NCBI GenBank assembly: GCA_002451085.1
Contig: DKBE01000070.1
Span: 25,142-38,644 of the forward strand
DNA from: Proteobacteria bacterium UBA6908
GTDB lineage: Bacteria; Pseudomonadota; Gammaproteobacteria; Acidiferrobacterales; UBA6901
Direction: 5' to 3'
Length of the DNA stretch: 13,503 nt
Under the pieces are notes generated by a model that was given only the letters and a program-made list of their open reading frames with translations, was not told the origin of the DNA and did not search any database. Shown in pieces: positions 6,599 through 12,549 of this stretch (positions are counted from its first letter, which is position 1; every line of letters begins with the position of its first letter). A program made the translations under genes and the position numbers.

Positions 6599-7836
6599 AG
6601 AAAAGCTACGACGTTGTGATCGCCGGAGGCAGCATGGTCGGCGCCACCCTGGCGGCGGCGCTCGGCGACAGCAGATTGCACGTCGCCGTGATCGAGTCGC
6701 AACCGCTGGAGCCAATCACGGATCAACCAGACCTGCGTGTCAGCGCCATTACGCTCGCCTCCCAGACAGTATTCGAGAACCTTGATGTATGGGACGCCAT
6801 GCGTCGCCAGCGCGCAACACCGGTAGAACGCATGCAGATATGGGAAGGCCAAAGCGTCCTGAACTATGACAGTGCCGACATCGGTGAACCCTGCCTGACC
6901 TGGATCGTCGAGAACCGCGTCATGGTCAATGCCCTGGTGACACGACTGCGGCAGTACTCCAATGTCGAGTTGTTGAATCCGGCGCAGCTGACGGCCGTCG
7001 ATATGGATGCGGACCGGGTGCGGATCAGTCTGAATACTGGGCCAGTGCTGACGGCGCGATTGCTGGTCGGCGCCGACGGCGCCGACTCGGCAGTGCGCAA
7101 GGCCGCGGCCATTGATTGGCGGCGTCACGACCTCGACCAGTCGGCGTTGGTGGCGCGAATCCGTACCGAGCATCCCCACGAACACACGGCGTACCAGCAT
7201 TTTTTGCCAAGCGGGCCACTTGCGTTATTGCCGCTCGATGATTTGCACACAGTCTCGATGGTTTGGTCGGCAGATCGTCCGCGCGCCCGGGTGCTCGCGG
7301 CACTGGACGATCCGGCCTTCAATCTCGAATTGCAACAGGCCTTTGGTTCGAGACTGGGCCGGTTGCAGGTGGCGGGTCCGCGCGCCTCGTTTCCCCTGGC
7401 GTTGGGTTTCGCTGATATGTACACGTGCGAACGTATCGCCCTGATCGGCGATGCCGCGCACACGGTGCACCCACTGGCGGGGCAGGGTGTCAACCTCGGT
7501 ATCCTGGATGCCGTGACCCTCGCCGAGGTATTGCAGGGGGCGATCGGCCGCGACATAGGGTTGCACCCGTTGTTGCGCCGCTATGAACGAGCTCGCAAGG
7601 GCGCGGACCTCGGCATGCAGCTGGTCACGGGCGGATTCCGCTATCTGTTCGGCAGCGAATGGCCGCCGGTTCGAGCGTTCCGCCGGGGTGGCCTTACCCT
7701 GACTGAGCGATTGCTGCCGCTAAAAAATGCCATTATGCGCCAGGCCAGTGGCCTGACCGGCGAGCTGCCGACATTGGCCCGACGTACCGCCAATCGGCTT
7801 CAGCGACGAAGTGATCCGCGGCCTCGCTTGGAGTAA
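6595..7836 (+). CDS. ubiI: Second ubiquinone-ring FAD hydroxylase (UbiI/VisC type)
   Basis: This is a paralogue of the preceding gene, also 413 residues, that most resembles UbiI (VisC), the C5 hydroxylase of 2-octaprenylphenol: DLRVSAITLASQTVFENLDVWD and WIVENRVM match its pattern. The FAD ribityl motif is GDAAHTVHPLAGQGVNLG from 285, and GADGADSAVR lies at 159-168. The N-terminal Rossmann motif reads AGGSMVGA, with Ser13 where the third glycine of GGGMVG is normally found. It overlaps ubiH by 4 bases (ATGA at 6595-6598), a typical coupled arrangement. UbiF/UbiL functions in the same family cannot be excluded from sequence alone. Expected location is the cytoplasmic face of the membrane in the Ubi complex. 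Confidence 0.88.
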   Translation: MKKSYDVVIAGGSMVGATLAAALGDSRLHVAVIESQPLEPITDQPDLRVSAITLASQTVFENLDVWDAMRRQRATPVERMQIWEGQSVLNYDSADIGEPCLTWIVENRVMVNALVTRLRQYSNVELLNPAQLTAVDMDADRVRISLNTGPVLTARLLVGADGADSAVRKAAAIDWRRHDLDQSALVARIRTEHPHEHTAYQHFLPSGPLALLPLDDLHTVSMVWSADRPRARVLAALDDPAFNLELQQAFGSRLGRLQVAGPRASFPLALGFADMYTCERIALIGDAAHTVHPLAGQGVNLGILDAVTLAEVLQGAIGRDIGLHPLLRRYERARKGADLGMQLVTGGFRYLFGSEWPPVRAFRRGGLTLTERLLPLKNAIMRQASGLTGELPTLARRTANRLQRRSDPRPRLE

Positions 7837-7896
7837 AATACCCACTGGATGCAACCTTGTGGAAGCGGATTCCCGTAATTTCAGGAGGATACCGTC

Positions 7897-8214
7897 ATGC
7901 CAAGTCCTGAACGCCGTCAAGGCACTCGCAAGCCTTTGAAGTACACCGCCATGCTGGCACATACGGCCGGGCACCGCCTGTGCACTTTGCGCGAATTGAG
8001 TCTCTCGGGCGCCATGCTGGATGTCGGCTGGGGCGCACTGACCCATGACGCGCCGGTACGGCTCATGGTCGATTTACCGGTTGATAGCGGCGTCCGTGGC
8101 TACACCTTGTCGGCCACCGTGGCGCGCGTGACCACCAGTGGTACCGCTCTGCGGTTTGCCGATCTTGATGCCGAAACACTGCTGGCCTTGTCGCAATTTT
8201 TGCGCACCCATTGA
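7897..8214 (+). CDS. Small PilZ-domain protein (putative c-di-GMP receptor)
   Basis: This is a single PilZ domain of 105 residues. The N-terminal ERRQGTRKPLKY supplies the R-x-x-x-R motif (Arg7, Arg11). The second motif, normally D/N-x-S-x-x-G, reads E33-L-S-L-S-G38, so the first position carries Glu instead of Asp or Asn. A beta-rich middle (VRLMVDLPVDSG, YTLSATVARVTTSGTALRFADL) and a C-terminal helix (ETLLALSQFLRTH) complete the fold. A strong AGGAGG at 7883-7888 stands 8 nt before the ATG, stronger than at any neighbouring gene. It may bind cyclic di-GMP and act on an unknown partner. It follows ubiI by 60 bases on the same strand. Confidence 0.85.
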   Translation: MPSPERRQGTRKPLKYTAMLAHTAGHRLCTLRELSLSGAMLDVGWGALTHDAPVRLMVDLPVDSGVRGYTLSATVARVTTSGTALRFADLDAETLLALSQFLRTH

Positions 8215-8278
8215 GATCCATCGTGTCGTACCCGCCGGGCAGGCGTTCCTTTAGCCCGCAACAGCATCATCGTTTCCC

Positions 8279-8890
8279 ATGAATCACGATTTCTGGAACC
8301 AGCGCTATACCGAGCCAGGGTTTGCCTATGGCACCGAACCGAATGCCTTTCTGGTTTCCCAGGCGCACTACTTCAAGCCCGGCATGAAGGCGCTGGCGGT
8401 GGCCGATGGTGAAGGACGCAACGGGGTCTGGCTGGCGCAACAGGGTCTGGATGTGCTGTCAGTTGATGCCTCCGAGATTGGGTTGCAGAAAGCACAGCAG
8501 CTGGCGGCGGATCGCGGTGTGGCGCTGCGCACCGAACGGGTCGAGCTCACCACTTGGGCCTGGCCTGTGGCCATGTTCGATATTGTGGCGGCCATCTATA
8601 TTCATTTCCCGCCGCCGGTGCGCGCCATAATGCATCGCGCCATGTTCAACGCCCTCAAGCCGGGCGGTGTCCTTATCCTCGAGGCGTTTACGCCCGACCA
8701 GTTGAAGTACCGGAGCGGTGGGCCGCCAGTAGCCGAAATGCTGTATACCCCTGAGCTGCTGCGTATTGATTTTGCCGGTGCCGAGATCCTTCATCTCAAC
8801 GAGCGAGTCACGGAACTTGCCGAAGGGAAATATCACCGTGGTCCGGCCGCAGTGGTGCGCCTGGTGCTGAAACGCCCAGGGAGGGACTAG
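8279..8890 (+). CDS. Class I SAM-dependent methyltransferase (TehB-like)
   Basis: This 203-residue protein has the class I methyltransferase fold. It begins with DFWNQRYTEPGFAYGTEPNAFL, a common opening in small TehB-like methyltransferases. Motif I is AVADGEGRNGVWLA from 40, followed by Asp63 (SVDAS) after strand 2. FDIVAAIYIHFPPP near 100-113 is the post-motif-II strand, and LKPGGVLILEAF at 126-137 is the motif III region. SGGPP and MLYTPELL occur later. The substrate is unknown; 'tellurite resistance' names given to this group are by similarity only. The gap to the PilZ gene is 64 bases, same strand. It ends about 60 bases before the minus-strand terminator that faces it. Confidence 0.85.
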   Translation: MNHDFWNQRYTEPGFAYGTEPNAFLVSQAHYFKPGMKALAVADGEGRNGVWLAQQGLDVLSVDASEIGLQKAQQLAADRGVALRTERVELTTWAWPVAMFDIVAAIYIHFPPPVRAIMHRAMFNALKPGGVLILEAFTPDQLKYRSGGPPVAEMLYTPELLRIDFAGAEILHLNERVTELAEGKYHRGPAAVVRLVLKRPGRD

Positions 8891-8936
8891 CGCCGTGTGC
8901 AAACCCTGTGGTCCATGGGTAGACGTCGGCGCTGCT

Positions 8937-8968
8937 GATAGAAAGAAAGACGCCCCCAGAGGGGGCGT
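8937..8968 (-). terminator. Intrinsic terminator for the minus-strand binding-protein genes
   Basis: An 8-bp perfect stem, ACGCCCCC at 8950-8957 and GGGGGCGT at 8961-8968, closes on a 3-nt loop. On the minus strand it is followed by CTTTCTTTCT, a U-rich tail. On the plus strand no T-run follows, so it works best for the gene that ends at 9015, 46 bases away. Confidence 0.8.
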
Positions 8969-9014
8969 AAACAGGAGGAGATTGAAGAAGTCGTTGTGGC
9001 TTGTCCACCCGGTA

Positions 9015-9947
9015 TCAACGCTCTCCCCAGGCGTCTTTTAGCAGGCTGGCCGCAACCAGGTAATCGTCCCGGCTGGCGGTCTGGAAGTCACCGTTGAATT
9101 CATACAGTTCACGCAAGCCGGCAATCGCCGTGCGCGCTGCCGGTGTGGCTAATGCTAATGTGATTTTGGCCTGATCTCCGGCGCCCACGCGCGGCCCGGC
9201 GGACAGGGTCTGATTGGGATAGGCTCTGGCCTTGAACACCACGCGCGCGGCCCGGCTGTGTGGATCGTATTTTGCAAGATTACCGAGCGGCAAAATCGCG
9301 GCGCTACAGTGACCAGCCTGCAAATGTTTGTAAATGGTGTCCCAGCCCTGGGTGCTCACGATCAGCGGTTGACGCATGGGGTTGTCAAACTCGTTGAGTA
9401 CCGACAGGGTTCCCAGATTTGGCGGACTTATGCCGCAGATCGAGCGTCCGGCAAGCTGTTTGAGGTCGCGAACTTTCTCATTCGTCTGTTTCACGATTAC
9501 CACAAACTCCGAGCTACCCGGTGCCTTCACGAGGACGTTGTGCTGCAGGTGAGCAGCGCGCCAGCCATTAAAGTGTGGATCGTCCAGTACCAGATCGTAA
9601 TCCCCGCGCCGCATCTCCGCCTGATAGGTCAGCCAGTTGTCGGCATAGTGGAACACCACCTTCTTGCCGGTCGCCTGACTCAGGTATTCCGCCATGGGTT
9701 GGTAGATCCGCTGGGCGACGGCCGCTGTTTCACGTGGCGCTACCGCAAAAACGTACACGCCAGGTTCGCGGGCCGCGGCGGCAGGCGGCAGGTGTGAAGC
9801 GGGGGCGAGCAGTCCGGGACTTGATGTTATAGGCGGATGGTATCCAACCTTGTGAACGGCGTCTCGTTCCGCGGCCGCAACGGTGCCGGTCATCGCAACC
9901 AAGGCGGCGGCAACGACAAACCGGTTCCAGTTTCGTTGAGCCCTCAT
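9015..9947 (-). CDS. PhnD-like periplasmic substrate-binding protein, paralogue 1
   Basis: This 310-residue secreted protein has a signal peptide (MRAQRNWNRFVVAAALVAMT, ending near AAA26). A short proline/alanine-rich linker follows, then a type 2 periplasmic-binding fold of the phosphate/phosphite/phosphonate (PhnD-like) group. Conserved blocks are YVFAVAPRETA at 65, DNWLTYQAEMRRGDYDLVLD at 103-122, HFNGWR at 125-130, GRSICGISPPNLGTLSVLNE at 167-186, and FDNPMRQP at 187-194. A SAGPR signature follows at 249-253. Its only cysteines are Cys171 and Cys214. The frame is open upstream to 10226, but that part overlaps the next gene and lacks a signal; the ATG at 9947 has GGAG 9 nt before it. It lies 55 bases after paralogue 2 and probably shares its transcript. 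Confidence 0.87.
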   Translation of the reverse strand: MRAQRNWNRFVVAAALVAMTGTVAAAERDAVHKVGYHPPITSSPGLLAPASHLPPAAAAREPGVYVFAVAPRETAAVAQRIYQPMAEYLSQATGKKVVFHYADNWLTYQAEMRRGDYDLVLDDPHFNGWRAAHLQHNVLVKAPGSSEFVVIVKQTNEKVRDLKQLAGRSICGISPPNLGTLSVLNEFDNPMRQPLIVSTQGWDTIYKHLQAGHCSAAILPLGNLAKYDPHSRAARVVFKARAYPNQTLSAGPRVGAGDQAKITLALATPAARTAIAGLRELYEFNGDFQTASRDDYLVAASLLKDAWGER

Positions 9948-10002
9948 GACGAGCGTCTCCAGTCGTCGCGTGTGTGGGCTTGCGTGGTGATGGTTCCCCG
10001 CA

Positions 10003-10917
10003 TTAATAGCCCCATTCGTTCTTGAGATAACTGCTGAGACCGGCGAATTCCTGATTGTTGGTGGCGATAAATGATTTGTTGTAGCCGTATTTGGCCCGTA
10101 ACCGGGCGGTAATCGCCTCGCCCTTGGGTGATTGCAATGCGCGCACGATCTTATCCTGCTCGGCCGAAGTGATTCGCGGCCCTGCCGAGAGCGCACTGTC
10201 CGGGAGACTGGCGCCTCGGAATACAATCCGGGTCAGACGGCCGCCCTCTTTCTCGAATTGCTCAAGCTTTTTCAATGGCACGGCGGCGGCATCGCACTTG
10301 CCTTCGAGGACGCCGCGGTAAATGTTCTTCCAGCCATCGACATTCACAATGACCGGCTGGCGCATTGGATTATCAAACTCATTGAGTACGGTAAGGGTAC
10401 CGAGATTCGGTGGCGCATAGCCGCAGACGCGGCGACCGGCGACCTGCTTGATGTTGGTGATCCTGGTGTTGTCCTTGTTGACCACTACCACAAATACATG
10501 TTCGCCCGGGACCTTGAGCAGGGCCGTGTGGCGGGTATTGGCCGCACGCCAGGCGGTGAAATGCGCGCCGTCGAAGACCAGGTCGTATACGCCTTTTTGC
10601 ATCATGCCTTGATACGCGCCCCAGTTTCCGGGAAAGCGGAACGTCACTTTGCGCCCGAGTACCGTGGTGAGGTACTCCGCCACCGGTCCGTAAATGCGCT
10701 CGGCCTCACTGGCGTCTTCACGTGGTGGAGCGCTCAGGACCAGCTCATCGATGCCAGATGGAACGGCACGCATGGCCGGTCCGCCGGCTGATGCTGGACG
10801 AAACGAAACCTTGGTGGCCAGTTCCGCTGCCATCGACGAGCTGATGGCAAGTACCAGTGTGGTGCCCAGAGCCAGGGCGAGGAATGAAGCAACGGAACGA
10901 TGCTGGAACCCGATCAT
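10003..10917 (-). CDS. PhnD-like periplasmic substrate-binding protein, paralogue 2
   Basis: This 304-residue protein has a signal peptide (hydrophobic SFLALALGTTLVLAISSSMA, cut near AA31) and the same family core as its neighbours: LVLSAPPREDASEAERIYGP from 59, GNWGAYQGMMQKGVYDLVFD, HFTAWR, GRRVCGYAPPNLGTLTVLNE, FDNPMRQP and LSAGPRIT. Cys165 and Cys208 are its only cysteines. An ATG at 10962 would add 15 polar residues before the signal peptide; the ATG at 10917, with GAGGT about 8 nt before it, is preferred. Family members bind phosphate-like oxyanions or phosphonates for an ABC importer, but no permease or ATPase gene is present nearby, so the ligand and the partner are unknown. Confidence 0.87.
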   Translation of the reverse strand: MIGFQHRSVASFLALALGTTLVLAISSSMAAELATKVSFRPASAGGPAMRAVPSGIDELVLSAPPREDASEAERIYGPVAEYLTTVLGRKVTFRFPGNWGAYQGMMQKGVYDLVFDGAHFTAWRAANTRHTALLKVPGEHVFVVVVNKDNTRITNIKQVAGRRVCGYAPPNLGTLTVLNEFDNPMRQPVIVNVDGWKNIYRGVLEGKCDAAAVPLKKLEQFEKEGGRLTRIVFRGASLPDSALSAGPRITSAEQDKIVRALQSPKGEAITARLRAKYGYNKSFIATNNQEFAGLSSYLKNEWGY

Positions 10918-11232
10918 GATGTACACCTCAACATTCTTGTTATTTCCAAACGACAGCGCCACAGTCCATTTCCATGCGGTCCTGTCAGACCCGGCAAATT
11001 CAGTCGCCTAGCGGGACTCCGTTTACCGAACGGTGTTCAGTGAATGTAGACATCCACTCGGTGGTTGCCATACCGCCTGTCTGGCTTGTGATGCTTACCC
11101 GACAAACGGCTGAACAAATAACGGTTAGCGGTCAAATCACCCAGTCATGCTGCCAATAAACGGCGGCATGGAATCCAGAATTGGGAATTTTGGTGCGCGC
11201 AGTGAGGATGGGCCGTGCGGAGCAAGAAGAAG

Positions 11233-11246
11233 TTTGGGGACAGACC
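11233..11246 (+). repeat. GGGGACAGACC motif, possible remnant of a REP/RAYT-type element
   Basis: TTTGGGGACAGACC resembles a motif that I recall recurring near IS200/REP-associated transposase genes in gammaproteobacteria. No transposase frame is left here, so at most this is debris. Recognition is from memory and uncertain. Confidence 0.3.
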
Positions 11247-11272
11247 GTCTTGCCAGCAGCTGTTCCCGACCA

Positions 11273-11320
11273 TGGTGCTGATCGACAGGCATCCATCCTG
11301 GAGCCAGTCGATCAGCACCA
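11273..11320. repeat. Long near-perfect inverted repeat after paralogue 3
   Basis: TGGTGCTGATCGAC at 11273-11286 is the exact reverse complement of 11307-11320, 14 bp. Inside, after an A:A mismatch, GGC and GCC and then TCC and GGA also pair around a short ATCCT loop, with one bulged A. The structure starts 18 bases after the stop of paralogue 3 on the minus strand. No T-run follows on either strand, so it is not a classical terminator; it may protect the 3' end of the message or be a mobile-element relic. Confidence 0.7.
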
Positions 11321-11337
11321 CTGAACAATGCAGTGTG

Positions 11338-12273
11338 TTATTCGTAATACAGGCTGGTTTTCAGGAGGCTGCCGAGGCCGGCATATTCGCCACGGTCCGC
11401 GAAGACAAAGTCCTTGCCGGCATAGGCCGCGCGCAATTTAGCGGTTGCTTGCTTACCCTCGGCCGATAGCAGGCCCTGGGCAATTTTGGCATGCAAATTT
11501 GCCGGAATCCGTGGTCCGACTGAGAACGCCTGGTTGGGCATGGCCTTGTGGGTGTACAGGGTGCGCGTCAAATGCTTGGCACCATCCATCTTCTGCAGAT
11601 TCTTGATCGGCAGTATCGTGGCCACGCACTGGCCGGCGATCAAAGCCTTGTAGTTGTTGTCCCAGCCCTTCGTGTTGACGATATTCGGCTGGCGCATCGG
11701 ATTGTCAAACTGCGAGAGCAACGTGAGGGTGCCAAGGTTGGGCGGCGCATGGGCGCAGATTTGGCGACCGGCGAGGTCTTTCACCGTCTTGTAGCGGGTA
11801 TCGTCAGCTCGCGTGACGACGACGAACACAAATTCTTCCGGCAGTTTGACAAGCGGAGTGTGATTCAGACGCTCCATACGCCAGCCGTTGAAGGCCGGAC
11901 CATCAAAAACGATGTCGTATTCGCCCTCGGTCATTCCCTTGCTGTAGCTGAGCCAGTTGTCCGAGTGCTTGTAGATAATTTTTTTACCGATTACCTGTGA
12001 AAGGTAATCCACCACCGGCTGGTAGGCAGCGGTTTCCTCGGCCAGCGTGCCACGCGGTGGGGCACTGAATACCAGTTCCTCGCGCGGGGCACTCAGTTGC
12101 TTGGTCGCACTGCCGGAGATGCCGGATTCCGATTTGGGCGGCTGGAATGCAGTCTTGAGCAGTTTGCTGTCGTCGGCTGCGGCAGCAATTGGAGAATTCC
12201 AGGATGTAGCGACGAAAAGTACAGCGGTAACGGACAACAACCCCACGACCCGATTCAGTTTTGTATTTCGCAT
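11338..12273 (-). CDS. PhnD-like periplasmic substrate-binding protein, paralogue 3
   Basis: This 311-residue protein has a signal peptide (MRNTKLNRVVGLLSVTAVLF onward, cut near IAAAA33). A linker carrying LKTAFQPPKSESG follows, then the shared core: ELVFSAPPRGTLAEETAAYQ, DNWLSYSKGMTEGEYDIVFD, FNGWR, GRQICAHAPPNLGTLTLLSQ, FDNPMRQP and FSVGPRIP. Cys173 and Cys216 are its only cysteines. An ATG at 12306 would add 11 residues; the ATG at 12273, with AAGGA 7 nt before it, fits better. It is separated from the other two paralogues by 420 bp, so it may be transcribed on its own. As with them, the ligand is not known and no transporter genes are present in the window. Confidence 0.87.
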   Translation of the reverse strand: MRNTKLNRVVGLLSVTAVLFVATSWNSPIAAAADDSKLLKTAFQPPKSESGISGSATKQLSAPREELVFSAPPRGTLAEETAAYQPVVDYLSQVIGKKIIYKHSDNWLSYSKGMTEGEYDIVFDGPAFNGWRMERLNHTPLVKLPEEFVFVVVTRADDTRYKTVKDLAGRQICAHAPPNLGTLTLLSQFDNPMRQPNIVNTKGWDNNYKALIAGQCVATILPIKNLQKMDGAKHLTRTLYTHKAMPNQAFSVGPRIPANLHAKIAQGLLSAEGKQATAKLRAAYAGKDFVFADRGEYAGLGSLLKTSLYYE

Positions 12274-12300
12274 GGTTCGATCCTTTGCGGCTAACTTGTT

Positions 12301-12326
12301 TGGCACGTTATACAGTCTTGGTGCCA
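12301..12326 (-). promoter_or_regulatory. Candidate promoter/operator of paralogue 3
   Basis: On the minus strand a TATAAC -10-like box (12313-12308) lies about 35 bases before the ATG at 12273. It sits inside a dyad made of TGGCAC (12301-12306) and GTGCCA (12321-12326) with 14 bases between. No good -35 is seen at 17 bp, which would fit a promoter needing an activator. This is a weak call. Confidence 0.35.
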
Positions 12327-12481
12327 GGTCAGCGCGCTCCGTGGATTACTCGCGTCCGTCCCTGGCTCTTGGATTAACGATAGAACGGCGCTGATTGATG
12401 TCTAGGCAGGCCGGTACGCGATGACATGGATTACCGACGAGTGGTTACGGGTACCGGACAATGAGGAAGGCGCACCAGGGT

Positions 12482-12500
12482 GGTGCCGAAATCCGGCACC
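12482..12500. repeat. Perfect 7-bp hairpin next to the terminator
   Basis: GGTGCCG at 12482-12488 pairs with CGGCACC at 12494-12500 around a 5-base loop. It adjoins the A-run of the neighbouring terminator, so on the minus strand it comes right after the terminator's T-tract. Confidence 0.5.
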
Positions 12501-12523
12501 AAAAAAACCCCGCCGAAGCGGGG
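12501..12523 (-). terminator. Strong intrinsic terminator of the DUF3604 gene
   Basis: The stem CCCCGC/GCGGGG (12508-12513 with 12518-12523) closes on a stable tetraloop, TTCG on the minus strand. On the minus strand it is followed by TTTTTTT (12507-12501). It lies 26 bases after the TAA of the DUF3604 gene and should insulate paralogue 3 from it. Confidence 0.9.
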
Positions 12524-12549
12524 TTTGTTGTACGTGATGGAACAGTGAA

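Larger units (their letters stand above)
10918..11337. other. 420-bp non-coding gap with a long hairpin and a possible element remnant
   Basis: I see no convincing gene here: ORFs are short, lack start signals, or run into the neighbours in the wrong frame. The stretch holds a small dyad, CCGTT-taccg-AACGG (11019-11033), the motif TTTGGGGACAGACC (11233-11246), and a long hairpin at 11273-11320. It must also contain the promoter of paralogue 2 unless that gene is read through from paralogue 3; I could not identify a good -35/-10 pair. The gap separates paralogue 3 from paralogues 1 and 2. Confidence 0.6.

Noticed and set aside
6382..7200. 272-codon minus-strand frame across the ubiH/ubiI junction
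   Set aside because: It is antisense to two clear flavoprotein genes, is rich in Arg and His as shadow frames are, and has no ribosome-binding site or family motif.
9948..10226. 93-residue N-terminal extension of paralogue 1
   Set aside because: It overlaps the end of paralogue 2, is low in hydrophobic content, and would bury the signal peptide. The ATG at 9947 has a good ribosome-binding site.
10132..10791. 219-codon plus-strand frame opposite paralogue 2
   Set aside because: It is antisense to a gene with conserved family motifs and has no recognisable product.
10940..10970. Sigma54-like TGGC...TTTGG upstream of paralogue 2
   Set aside because: The spacing to the -12 element and the missing GC do not fit the sigma54 consensus.
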